Shown: in pieces, positions 1-7,329 of the stretch
Layout: every line of letters starts with the position of its first letter
Position numbering within the stretch: the first letter of the stretch is position 1
Assembly: GCA_964598005.1 (NCBI GenBank)
Contig: CAZRAL010000077.1
Coordinates: 1 to 7,849, forward strand
DNA length: 7,849 nt
Reading direction: 5' to 3'
Source: CAZRAL01 sp964598005
GTDB taxonomy: Bacteria > Pseudomonadota > Gammaproteobacteria > Burkholderiales > Usitatibacteraceae
Notes under the pieces: model-generated
What the model was told of the DNA's origin: nothing
The model's database searches: none
Seen by the model: only the letters and a program-made list of their open reading frames with translations
Position numbers and translations under genes: made by a program

Positions 1-33
1 GGCCGCCGTATCAGTTTTATCTGTTGATTTGAA

Positions 34-69
34 TTTTGCAGGGACGACGAATTAGTCGTCCCTGCAAAA
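34..69. repeat. Perfect palindrome, 15-bp arms, REP-like
   Basis: The left arm TTTTGCAGGGACGAC (34-48) and the right arm GTCGTCCCTGCAAAA (55-69) are exact reverse complements around a 6-base loop, GAATTA. A further 6 bp, GTTGAT (23-28) with ATCAAC (70-75), can pair outside it if five bases (29-33) bulge. Eighteen bases of it (52-69) recur at 7795-7812. The size and extragenic position fit a REP-type dispersed palindrome or the paired ends of a miniature element. It could also act as a terminator for a gene entering from either side, since it has T- and A-rich flanks. Confidence 0.85.
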
Positions 70-98
70 ATCAACGCAGGATAGAAACCTGACGCTAC

Positions 99-257
99 CT
101 ACTGAACTGAGCTCATCGACTTAATGCGTCCCCGATATGCCACCTGGACGCTAGGGTTGTCGGCATTCACGCCCCGATAGCCCACGCCTGTTTGACCGTT
201 GTTAGCCCCAAGTGGAAATATCCGGTTTTCTGCCAAGTAAAAATGTCTGCTGTTGTA
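99..257 (-). pseudogene. Possible 3' end of a broken gene, unknown product
   Basis: The minus strand is open for 52 codons between a TAG at 258-260 and a TAG at 99-101, with no good start codon. The translation has a protein-like composition, with pieces such as GANNGQTGVGYRGVNADN and SVQVAYRGRIKSMSSVQ before the stop; the motif YRG occurs twice. I do not recognise the family. Its neighbouring palindrome and the upstream stop in frame suggest the tail of a truncated or frameshifted gene. A chance open frame of this length is quite possible, so confidence is low. Confidence 0.25.
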
Positions 258-437
258 CTACATATTATTTCCGATGAAATACCGTCGGGCGGTTTTTGAC
301 AAAGAGGTGGATAGAATCAACGGGGTCAGTGTGAGGCAATCTCTCGTTCATAGTTATTTATACGGAACTCAATAAGTCAGGAGAAAAATTCTGAAAAAAC
401 TCTGGAATCGTCATATATACTGAAACATTGAATTCAA

Positions 438-638
438 ATGAAATCCTATATTTTTTCTGTTGCGGCGATCCTTTGTGCTGCTATACCGGGGACTTGGCTA
501 GCATGGTGGTTACTGGCACCGCTGGACTGGCCTCCCTTACTTCTGGCACTGGTGGTTGTTCCCCTTGCCATGTTTTTTTCAGTCGCCTTCTATACGGGCA
601 TGGTAGTTGTGAATCACAAGTTTAAGATTATCAAGTAA
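438..638 (+). CDS. Small two-helix membrane protein, function unknown
   Basis: This is a 66-residue hydrophobic protein. Two membrane helices are predicted by eye: roughly residues 4-26, and 33-57 after a short Pro-rich turn (APLDWPP). The C-terminus is basic (HKFKIIK). With few charges at the start and a Lys-rich tail, the tail is probably cytoplasmic. The ATG at 438 follows an in-frame TGA at 429-431, leaving only ATT 432 as an alternative start. No clear ribosome site precedes it; the nearest AGGAG (379-383) is too far away. The TAA at 636-638 lies 11 bp before the metC start, so the two may be co-transcribed and metC translation could depend on this frame. A second frame overlapping 428-625 is a shadow. 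I do not recognise a family. Confidence 0.55.
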   Translation: MKSYIFSVAAILCAAIPGTWLAWWLLAPLDWPPLLLALVVVPLAMFFSVAFYTGMVVVNHKFKIIK

Positions 639-649
639 TTTTTAACGTA

Positions 650-1855
650 TTGCCACGATCTAGTGAAATCTATGGCACGTTGTCCTTGAAACCCGATACC
701 AAACTAACCCACCTGGGCCGTATAACCGCAAATAATCCGGCTACGGTGAATGTTCCGCTACACCGAGCCTCCACGGTTTTATTCGACTCGCTTGCGCAGT
801 TACACCACACGCAAATGCGCTGGGAGGCAGATGAACAAATTGCGACTTACGGCATTTTTAATATGCCGCAAGCATTGGCACTGGAAAATGCCGTGACCGA
901 AGTGGAAGGCGGTTACCGTGCAGCAGCATATCCCAGTGGGCTTGCCGCAGTGGCCGGAGCATTGCTTGCCTGTATAAAAACCGGCGATCATATTCTGATG
1001 ACCGATAGCTGCTACGGGCCGGCACGAAATTTTTGTACGAACTTTCTGCGCCGAATGGGAGTGAAAACGACTTTTTACGATCCCCTGATGGGCGCCGAGA
1101 TTGCCCGTTTGATACAATCCAATACAAGGGTAATATATACAGAGAGCCCAGGCTCACATACCTTTGAAATTCAGGATATACCTGCCATTGCCAAGGCTGC
1201 GCATGAAAAGAACGCATTGGTCTTGATGGACAATGCATGGGCAACAGGATTGTTTTTTAACGCTTTTGCCCATGGGGTCGATCTGGTCATACAGCCCGCC
1301 ACTAAATATTATGCGGGCCACTCGGATGTGTTGATCGGCATAGTAGTGGCCTCCAAAGAAACTTGGCCCCTGCTGAAAAACGCGGCCTATGAAATGGGAC
1401 AACGAGCCTCGCCCGATGATTGCTTTTTGACATTGCGCGGAATGCGTACCATGGGGGTACGGCTGCGTCAGCATCAAGAGAGCGCCTTATACATTGCACA
1501 ATGGTTGCAAACGCGGCCGGAGGTACAGCGTGTGCTATACCCAGCATTGCCAAGCGACCCAGGGTATGTGCTTTGGAGGCGCGACTTTACTGGAGCCGCG
1601 GGCTTATTCGGTGTGGAACTGAAGCCTTATTCTGAAACAAAAATTGCGGCTATGATCGATCACTACACGTATATCAGTTTAGGCTATTCCTGGGGAGGGT
1701 TCGAGAGTTTGGTTGTTCCCGCTTATCTGAAACAAGGGCGCACGATAAATCCCTGGACAGGTGGACCATTGATCCGTTTCAATATTGGTTTGGAAGATCC
1801 AGATGATTTAATCCGTGATCTTGAGGCTGGTTTTCAACGTCTAAACTCAGCTTGA
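650..1855 (+). CDS. metC: Cystathionine beta-lyase
   Basis: This cytoplasmic PLP enzyme cleaves cystathionine to homocysteine, pyruvate and ammonia, the penultimate part of methionine synthesis. The 401-residue protein follows E. coli MetC (395 residues) along its length. Visible landmarks are Tyr122 in SCYGPARNF, Asp194 in MDNAWATG (pyridine nitrogen contact), the Schiff-base Lys219 in QPATKYYAGHSD, the YSWGGFESL motif (346-354) typical of beta-lyases, and Arg376 in PLIRFNIGLED (substrate carboxylate). Tyr67 of the phosphate-binding TYG is kept, but the Arg two residues later in E. coli is Ile69 here. Homology begins near residue 14 (KPDTKLTHLGR). No ATG is in frame nearby. TTG 650 is the first usual start after the in-frame stop at 623-625; TTG 680 or 686 would also leave the conserved core. 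No strong ribosome site is seen, so coupling to the upstream small gene is plausible. Confidence 0.93.
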   Translation: MPRSSEIYGTLSLKPDTKLTHLGRITANNPATVNVPLHRASTVLFDSLAQLHHTQMRWEADEQIATYGIFNMPQALALENAVTEVEGGYRAAAYPSGLAAVAGALLACIKTGDHILMTDSCYGPARNFCTNFLRRMGVKTTFYDPLMGAEIARLIQSNTRVIYTESPGSHTFEIQDIPAIAKAAHEKNALVLMDNAWATGLFFNAFAHGVDLVIQPATKYYAGHSDVLIGIVVASKETWPLLKNAAYEMGQRASPDDCFLTLRGMRTMGVRLRQHQESALYIAQWLQTRPEVQRVLYPALPSDPGYVLWRRDFTGAAGLFGVELKPYSETKIAAMIDHYTYISLGYSWGGFESLVVPAYLKQGRTINPWTGGPLIRFNIGLEDPDDLIRDLEAGFQRLNSA

Positions 1856-1979
1856 ATAGTACGGAAATAATAAGCCTGTTGCTCAACAGTAAAACAGCCA
1901 TTACCGTTATTTGAAAAGCGGGCTCAAGCATCAGACGGTTATCTCACCGTTGCTCCTCGGTAAGCGACGATGGCCACTT
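1856..1979. other. Convergent intergenic gap with weak hairpins
   Basis: The 3' ends of metC and the glycosyltransferase gene face each other here. Three small inverted repeats are visible: CTGTT/AACAG (1876-1880 and 1885-1889), ACGGT/ACCGT (1935-1939 and 1946-1950), and CGTTGC/GCGACG with one G-T pair (1948-1953 and 1964-1969). The last two share bases and exclude each other. None is followed by a good T-run on either strand, so a classic intrinsic terminator is not supported. Confidence 0.4.
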
Positions 1980-4232
1980 TCAGCGGCATTTGAGCAAACC
2001 TGTTGCCATCGTGAACAAGGCATTGCCCCATGCTGAAATTGCCTTGGTGCAATTGAAAACCTGCATGTGCCTTTCGGCAATGAGTTGTCGATATTGATGA
2101 TTTAGGTCTTTGTTGGTTGCCACTTCGACAGAGGTCTTCATATAGGCTGGGGCCGAATCAACCACCAAACCGTCAAGTTGCATCAACCCGAGCATGGCTG
2201 CGGTTTGCCGGCTTCGCATCAAATTTCCCGGCCAGGTGACAATAGGAACGCCACAGGCCAGCGCATCGAGGCTGGTGTTACCTCCCGACCAGCGTACTGT
2301 GTCGAGCACCACATCCGCCAGCGACAACGCACGGCGGAACTGGGCGGGCTCCAGACGTGGCAGGAATTTAAGCTGGCCGCGCGCGGCGATGCCCCGCGCT
2401 GAAAAACAGCGCTGTAGCCGTTGCCCCAGTTTTTCGGTGACGGACCGATTTTCACTCTGAAACAGTACCAGCACGGCTTGTGGATCAGCCTCGATAATGT
2501 CAGCAAACAAGGCATCCATTGCGGGATGAATTTTGAATAGCGATTGCGGGCAAAAGTAGAGATGCCCCTGCTCCGGCAATGCGAAATCGGCACGCTGGGC
2601 AAAGCTCACTGCTGCCGGTTTGGCATAGGCGGTGCCAAGGCCGGGGAGCAACACCAGTTTCTCCACATAATGCGTGGCGGCGTCAGCAGGCTCCATGGCG
2701 GCGCAGCTCACATAGTAATCGATCATTTCACTGCCGCTGGTGGTCGGGTGGCCCCAGCCCATACATTGCACGGGAGCCAGCCGCAATGCGCTCAATACAT
2801 AGGTGGTCGCATCCATGCCGATTTCCGGGTAAACCAGTACGTCCAGTTGATCAGCCGCGAGGCGCGTCGCGACGCTGCGAATATCCGATTGCAAGTGCAC
2901 GAAATGCTCGACGCGGGCGGCTACCCGTTGGGTGAGACTATCGATAACCGGGCCGTTGTAATAGACGAAGCGCTCGCAACGCGTCGCTGGCAATGCGGTG
3001 ACCCACTGCTCGAAGTAATAACCGACGGTGCAGTTTCTGAATACGCTTCCGTAAAACCCCACCCGCAGTTTACGTTCGCCATCAAAAGTGATGGAGCGTG
3101 GAGCGCGCAAGGCTGGCATGGCATGCTCTGCTGCAATGCCGATCAATGTGGCGTAACGCTGCTGTAGTTCTCTATCATTTTCACCTTGATAGGCGAGCAA
3201 AAAATTGGAGCGCTGCAAATGAAAAAGGTCGTCGGCCTGCGTTTGAAAAACAATCTTGTTCTGTTCAAGTTCGTCCAGGCCGGTTTGGTAGCGCTGCCGC
3301 CACTGCATCAAATCATCGAGATCGCTGTAGACCGGCGGAAGCGCCAACGCATGGCTCAATATGATTTGCAGCGGAACGTCCCCCCGCGATTGGCTTTGCC
3401 GGATGGCCGTTTCGTACATATCCAGCGCTTCTGCCGTCTTCCCCTGTTCTTCCTTGACGATGCCGCTCCATTGCAGGGCATCGCGATCATCGGGCGCGCG
3501 CTGGCGAAGTAGGTCCAGGCAGTTTTCCGCTTCCTCATACTGCCAGTGCTGGATCAACAGGCGCGCGAGTTTTTTGTATGCAGATAATCGCGCTGGATCA
3601 AGTTCTATGGCGCGCCGGTAGTGCGCAACCGCAGTTGAAAAATGATTGAGCCGGCTCTGGATATGGCCGGAAAGCTCCCAGCCTTCTGCATACTGCGGCA
3701 TCAGTTTCAGGCCAGCAGCAATGGCTTGTTCCGCCTGTTGCATCTGTTGCATCGGGTCGGTGCGAAACAAGGCCCGCGCTAACGCGAAATGATGGGGCGC
3801 GTGATGCGGCTGGACAGCAACTGCCTCGTGGTACAGCGCAATGGCGGCAGCCCCATCTTCGTGGCGCTCATAAAGTTGCCCCAGCAGCGTAAACAAAGGC
3901 GGAGGCGTTACCGCCAGACGTTGTTTGAGGCTCAGCGCACGCTGCAGGGCTGGCGCGATCTGATTCATAGCGAGTTCAGCACGGGCCAGCAAAAATTCGA
4001 TTTCTTCCTGAATCGGCCCCACCGCACCGGGATGTGCGGCCAGTTTGTTGAGACGGGCATAGGCGCGATCAATTTCCTGATTGGCAATTTCGATTTCAGC
4101 CAGATGCAGGATGGCATCGAGGGGACAATTGGCGTGTTGTGCAGCTTCCTGCAAGCGTTGTTTGGCCGCGTGCCAATTTTTTGCCAGCAAAAAATGATTG
4201 GCTTCTGCCAGTAGATTGGCTAATGGCTTCAA
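1980..4232 (-). CDS. TPR-repeat GT41 (SPINDLY/OGT-like) glycosyltransferase
   Basis: A predicted cytoplasmic glycosyltransferase of 750 residues, with protein-binding repeats fused to a GT41-type catalytic half. Helical TPR units are visible at about 112-145, 146-179, 180-213 (ending AIELDP), 214-247 and 248-281, with weaker ones before 70. The catalytic half begins near 386 (RKLRVGFYGSVFRN) and includes GWGHPTTSGSEMIDYY (492-507), the CPQSLFKIHP motif (561-570, Lys567 matching the nucleotide-sugar Lys of human OGT), and SGGNTSLDALACGVPIVTWPG (649-669, split donor-site loop). At position 401, where the family usually has His in a FRNH-like motif, this protein has Cys (FRNCTVGYYF). Family members transfer a sugar to Ser/Thr of proteins; the target here is unknown. 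The start is TTG 4232: the in-frame TGA at 4245-4247 leaves no ATG or GTG upstream. It lies 43 bp after uvrA on the same strand, so it is probably co-transcribed. Confidence 0.88.
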   Translation of the reverse strand: MKPLANLLAEANHFLLAKNWHAAKQRLQEAAQHANCPLDAILHLAEIEIANQEIDRAYARLNKLAAHPGAVGPIQEEIEFLLARAELAMNQIAPALQRALSLKQRLAVTPPPLFTLLGQLYERHEDGAAAIALYHEAVAVQPHHAPHHFALARALFRTDPMQQMQQAEQAIAAGLKLMPQYAEGWELSGHIQSRLNHFSTAVAHYRRAIELDPARLSAYKKLARLLIQHWQYEEAENCLDLLRQRAPDDRDALQWSGIVKEEQGKTAEALDMYETAIRQSQSRGDVPLQIILSHALALPPVYSDLDDLMQWRQRYQTGLDELEQNKIVFQTQADDLFHLQRSNFLLAYQGENDRELQQRYATLIGIAAEHAMPALRAPRSITFDGERKLRVGFYGSVFRNCTVGYYFEQWVTALPATRCERFVYYNGPVIDSLTQRVAARVEHFVHLQSDIRSVATRLAADQLDVLVYPEIGMDATTYVLSALRLAPVQCMGWGHPTTSGSEMIDYYVSCAAMEPADAATHYVEKLVLLPGLGTAYAKPAAVSFAQRADFALPEQGHLYFCPQSLFKIHPAMDALFADIIEADPQAVLVLFQSENRSVTEKLGQRLQRCFSARGIAARGQLKFLPRLEPAQFRRALSLADVVLDTVRWSGGNTSLDALACGVPIVTWPGNLMRSRQTAAMLGLMQLDGLVVDSAPAYMKTSVEVATNKDLNHQYRQLIAERHMQVFNCTKAISAWGNALFTMATGLLKCR

Positions 4233-4248
4233 TTCAGGCCCGCTTCAG

Positions 4249-4260
4249 CGTATCAATACG
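4249..4260. other. 12-bp palindrome at the uvrA-glycosyltransferase junction
   Basis: CGTAT (4249-4253) and ATACG (4256-4260) form a perfect inverted repeat around two bases, placed between the uvrA stop and the TTG start of the next gene. It is flanked by two direct copies of GCTTC on the plus strand. The stem is short and AT-rich, and no T-run follows it in the direction of transcription, so it is unlikely to stop transcription. It could slightly shape the start region of the downstream message. Confidence 0.3.
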
Positions 4261-4275
4261 GCTTCAATATCCGCG

Positions 4276-7134
4276 TCAATGTTTGTTGTGTGCGCTACGA
4301 ACAGCAGGCTTGCTGCTCCGACCAAGCAGTGGCGCCAGATAGTGCCCGGTAAAGCTGCCCGCTTGCGCAGCAATTTCCTCCGGCGTGCCTTGCGCCAGAA
4401 TGGTTCCTCCGCCCTCGCCCCCTTCCGGCCCCAGGTCAATCACCCAGTCCGCGGTTTTGATGACATCGAGGTTGTGTTCGATCACCACGACGGTATTGCC
4501 GTGGTCACGCAGTCGGTGCAACACTTTCAGCAGCAGGTCGATATCGTGAAAATGTAATCCGGTTGTGGGTTCATCGAGAATGAACAAGGTGCGTCCGGTA
4601 TCGCGCTTGGAGAGTTCAAGCGAGAGTTTGACGCGTTGCGCCTCACCGCCCGATAAGGTGGTGGCGCTTTGGCCGAGGCGGATATAGCCCAGCCCCACAT
4701 CGAGCAGGGTTTGCAGTTTGCGCGCCACCACCGGCACGGCCTTGAAAAATTCGTAGGCATGTTCAACCGTCATTTCCAGCACTTCGGTGATGTTCTTGCC
4801 TTTGTAGTGAACTTCCAGCGTTTCGCGGTTGTAACGCTTGCTGTGGCAGACATCGCACGGCACATAGACATCCGGCAGAAAATGCATTTCAACCTTGATC
4901 ACGCCATCGCCCTGACAGGCTTCGCAACGGCCTCCCTTGACGTTGAAGGAAAATCGGCCCGGGCCATAACCACGTGCGCGCGCTTCAGGCACATTGGAAA
5001 ACAGGTCGCGAATCGGGGTGAATAATCCCGTATACGTGGCGGGATTGGAGCGCGGCGTGCGGCCGATGGGCGACTGATCAACGTTAATGACTTTATCAAA
5101 ATGATCCAACCCTTCGATGCTTTCAAACGGCGCGGCTTCCTCGGTCGAGGCGTAAATATGATGCGCCACCGCCCGGTAAAGCGTGTCGTTGATCAGCGTC
5201 GACTTGCCCGAACCGGATACGCCGGTAATGCAAATCAGCAATCCGATGGGGAGATCGAGTTGCACATGCTTCAGGTTATTGCCCGTGGCCCCTGTGATGA
5301 CCAATTGTTTTTTCGGATCGCGTTTGATGCGCTTGGCGGGAACACCTATGCTTTTTTTTCCAGCCAGATATTGCCCGGTCAGTGAATGTGAGGATTTGCG
5401 GATTTCACTGGGCGTACCTTGCGCCACCACCTGCCCGCCATGTTCACCCGCGCCCGGTCCCATGTCGACCACATGATCCGCCGTATTGATGGCATCTTCA
5501 TCGTGTTCAACCACAATCACCGAGTTGCCGAGATCGCGCAGGCGTTTCAGGGTTTGCAGCAACCGCTCGTTATCGCGCTGATGCAAACCGATGGAGGGTT
5601 CGTCGAGCACGTACATCACGCCGGTAAGCCCGGAACCAATCTGCGAGGCCAGCCGGATGCGTTGCGCCTCGCCGCCGGATAGTGTGTCGGCTGAACGCAC
5701 CAGCGAGAGATAGTCCAGTCCAACATTATTGAGAAACTGCAGGCGACTGGAGATTTCCTTGAGAATCCGGTCGGCAATCGCCATTTTTTGCGGCGTCAGA
5801 CGAACCTGATCGAACCAGGGCAATGAAACCTTGAGTGGCAGCGCCGATAATTCATGAAGCGTCTTGTCGCCCACCTTCACATGGCGCGCTTCGCGGCGTA
5901 ACCGGGTGCCCATGCAATCGGGACACACTTTATTGCTGATGTATTTGGCCAGCTCTTCACGCACCGCCTGCGAATCGGTTTCCTTGTAGCGCCGCTCCAG
6001 ATTGGGAACAATGCCCTCAAACGTATGCTCACGCACGACGCTGCGCCCGCGCGCGCCCGGATACTTGAAGGCCACTTTGCCACGCCCGGTACCGTAAAGC
6101 AGAATTTGCTGCACTTCTTCAGACAATTTTTCAAATGGCGTATCGACCTCGAAACCATAATGCTGCGCCAATCCGGTGATCATCTGAAAATAGAATTGGT
6201 TGCGTCGGTCCCAGCCCTTGATCGCGCCGCCTGCCAGCGAAAGATTAGGATGCGCCACGACCCGTTTGGGATCAAAGAAAGTAATATTGCCCAAACCATC
6301 ACAAGTCCCGCAGGCGCCCATCGGGTTATTGAAAGAAAACAGCCGCGGCTCCAGCTCGGCCAGCGAGTAATCGCAAACCGGGCAGGCGAAACGGGAAGAA
6401 AACAGCAACTCTTTTGCCGAATCCATATCGGCCACAATGGCTTTGCCTTCGCCAATACGCAAGCAGGTTTCGAACGATTCAGCGAGGCGCTGTTTGATAT
6501 CCGCACTCACTTTTACGCGATCCACCACCACCTCAATGGTGTGTTTTTTCTGCTTGTCCAGTTTGGGAAACTGGTCGATCTCGATGACTTTGCCATTGAG
6601 GCGCAGGCGCACAAAACCCTGCGCCCGGAACTCATCCACCAGATCGAGATGCTCTCCCTTGCGGTTCACGATGGCGGGGGCCAACAGCAGCAGTTTGCTG
6701 CCCTCCGGCAAAGCCAGCACGCTATCCACCATCTGCGAAACCGTTTGCGCCTCGAGCGGTTGGTGATGATCAGGGCAGTACGGCGTACCCACGCGGGCAA
6801 ACAGCAGGCGCAGATAATCGTGAACCTCGGTGACCGTGCCCACCGTGGAGCGTGGATTATGCGAGGTGGCCTTTTGTTCGATGGAAATGGCCGGCGATAG
6901 CCCTTCGATGAGATCCACATCGGGCTTTTCCATCAACTGTAAAAACTGACGCGCATAGGCGGAAAGCGATTCGACATACCGCCGCTGCCCCTCGGCATAG
7001 AGCGTATCGAACGCCAGCGAGGATTTGCCCGAACCGGAAAGACCGGTAATCACCACCAATGCATGGCGAGGCAAATCGAGGCTGATATTTTTGAGGTTGT
7101 GCGTGCGTGCGCCGCGTATTTTGATTGAATCCAT
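4276..7134 (-). CDS. uvrA: Excinuclease ABC subunit A (UvrA)
   Basis: UvrA is the cytoplasmic DNA-damage sensor of nucleotide excision repair. As a dimer it loads UvrB on lesions, using two ABC ATPase modules. The protein has 952 residues against 940 in E. coli and appears intact. The first module has Walker A GLSGSGKSS (31-39), signature LSGGEAQRIRLA (485-496) and VLDEPSIGLH (509-518). The second has Walker A GVSGSGKST (638-646), signature LSGGEAQRVKL (827-837) and ILDEPTTGLH (852-861). Zinc ligands are Cys251/254 with Cys275/278, and Cys737/740 with Cys760/763; an extra CPDC pair lies at 404-407. The UvrB-binding region falls around 120-250. The ATG at 7134 gives the usual family start MDSIKIRGARTHNLKN. 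No canonical SOS box is visible upstream. The C-terminal tail (after about 935) is the usual variable, charged end. Confidence 0.98.
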   Translation of the reverse strand: MDSIKIRGARTHNLKNISLDLPRHALVVITGLSGSGKSSLAFDTLYAEGQRRYVESLSAYARQFLQLMEKPDVDLIEGLSPAISIEQKATSHNPRSTVGTVTEVHDYLRLLFARVGTPYCPDHHQPLEAQTVSQMVDSVLALPEGSKLLLLAPAIVNRKGEHLDLVDEFRAQGFVRLRLNGKVIEIDQFPKLDKQKKHTIEVVVDRVKVSADIKQRLAESFETCLRIGEGKAIVADMDSAKELLFSSRFACPVCDYSLAELEPRLFSFNNPMGACGTCDGLGNITFFDPKRVVAHPNLSLAGGAIKGWDRRNQFYFQMITGLAQHYGFEVDTPFEKLSEEVQQILLYGTGRGKVAFKYPGARGRSVVREHTFEGIVPNLERRYKETDSQAVREELAKYISNKVCPDCMGTRLRREARHVKVGDKTLHELSALPLKVSLPWFDQVRLTPQKMAIADRILKEISSRLQFLNNVGLDYLSLVRSADTLSGGEAQRIRLASQIGSGLTGVMYVLDEPSIGLHQRDNERLLQTLKRLRDLGNSVIVVEHDEDAINTADHVVDMGPGAGEHGGQVVAQGTPSEIRKSSHSLTGQYLAGKKSIGVPAKRIKRDPKKQLVITGATGNNLKHVQLDLPIGLLICITGVSGSGKSTLINDTLYRAVAHHIYASTEEAAPFESIEGLDHFDKVINVDQSPIGRTPRSNPATYTGLFTPIRDLFSNVPEARARGYGPGRFSFNVKGGRCEACQGDGVIKVEMHFLPDVYVPCDVCHSKRYNRETLEVHYKGKNITEVLEMTVEHAYEFFKAVPVVARKLQTLLDVGLGYIRLGQSATTLSGGEAQRVKLSLELSKRDTGRTLFILDEPTTGLHFHDIDLLLKVLHRLRDHGNTVVVIEHNLDVIKTADWVIDLGPEGGEGGGTILAQGTPEEIAAQAGSFTGHYLAPLLGRSSKPAVRSAHNKH

Positions 7135-7238
7135 GTAATCCGGCTGACGGGCTGATACAGAATAAACGGTACAACCTCACATCACTGTCTAAAATCAACC
7201 CGTAATAATACCGCGTTCGGATTTTCATTCCCAGTATT

Positions 7239-7262
7239 TCCGTGTCTTTGTCCGTGTCTTTT
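7239..7262. repeat. Tandem 12-bp direct repeat upstream of uvrA
   Basis: TCCGTGTCTTTG (7239-7250) is followed at once by TCCGTGTCTTTT (7251-7262), 11 of 12 bases identical. It lies about 105 bp before the uvrA start codon. It could be a binding site for a regulator used twice, or simple slippage; the sequence alone does not decide. Confidence 0.6.
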
Positions 7263-7329
7263 GTTGGGAGTTTTTGAATTGTCCGGATTTGTAACACGCC
7301 ATCTGTCCGGTCTAAAGTTGTGAAACTAA

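Larger units (their letters stand above)
1..437. other. Gene-poor left edge with repeat and gene debris
   Basis: No intact gene is visible here. It contains a strong palindrome (34-69) and a stop-bounded minus-strand frame that looks like a gene tail (99-257). A 33-codon plus frame runs from ATG 274 to TAA 373-375, beginning MKYRRA, with no ribosome site. An AGGAG at 379-383 is followed not by an ATG but by CTG AAA AAA and a TGA at 421-423. A TATACT at 416-421 resembles a -10 box, but no -35 box lies at a suitable distance. The mix of short broken frames next to a palindrome suggests decayed intergenic or mobile-element sequence rather than a regulatory region with one clear job. Confidence 0.6.

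Noticed and set aside
296..324. Promoter starting with TTGACA at 296-301
   Set aside because: No -10 box is present 16-18 bases downstream; the nearest AT-rich hexamer is too close.
428..625. 65-codon frame overlapping the small membrane gene
   Set aside because: It starts at TTG, is Gly/Cys/Ser-rich without a clear fold, and lies out of frame with the more convincing two-helix protein.
1935..1969. Intrinsic terminator between the convergent genes
   Set aside because: The stems are 5-6 bp, compete with each other and lack a T-run on either strand.
2544..3167. 207-codon plus-strand frame opposite the glycosyltransferase gene
   Set aside because: The opposite strand encodes recognisable GT41 motifs over the same bases, so this is a shadow frame.
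6025..6900. 291-codon plus-strand frame opposite uvrA
   Set aside because: It is the complement of an intact, highly conserved UvrA region; its His/Gln/Arg-rich translation is typical of an antisense shadow.
7143..7160. Possible LexA (SOS) box before uvrA, CTG...CAG
   Set aside because: The spacing is 11 bases, whereas the proteobacterial box is CTGT-N8-ACAG, and the inner bases do not match.
7159..7198. Promoter for uvrA on the minus strand
   Set aside because: A TAGACA (-35-like, 7186-7191) and TTTATT or TATTCT (-10-like) can be picked, but the spacing is 19-21 bases and the -10 matches are poor.
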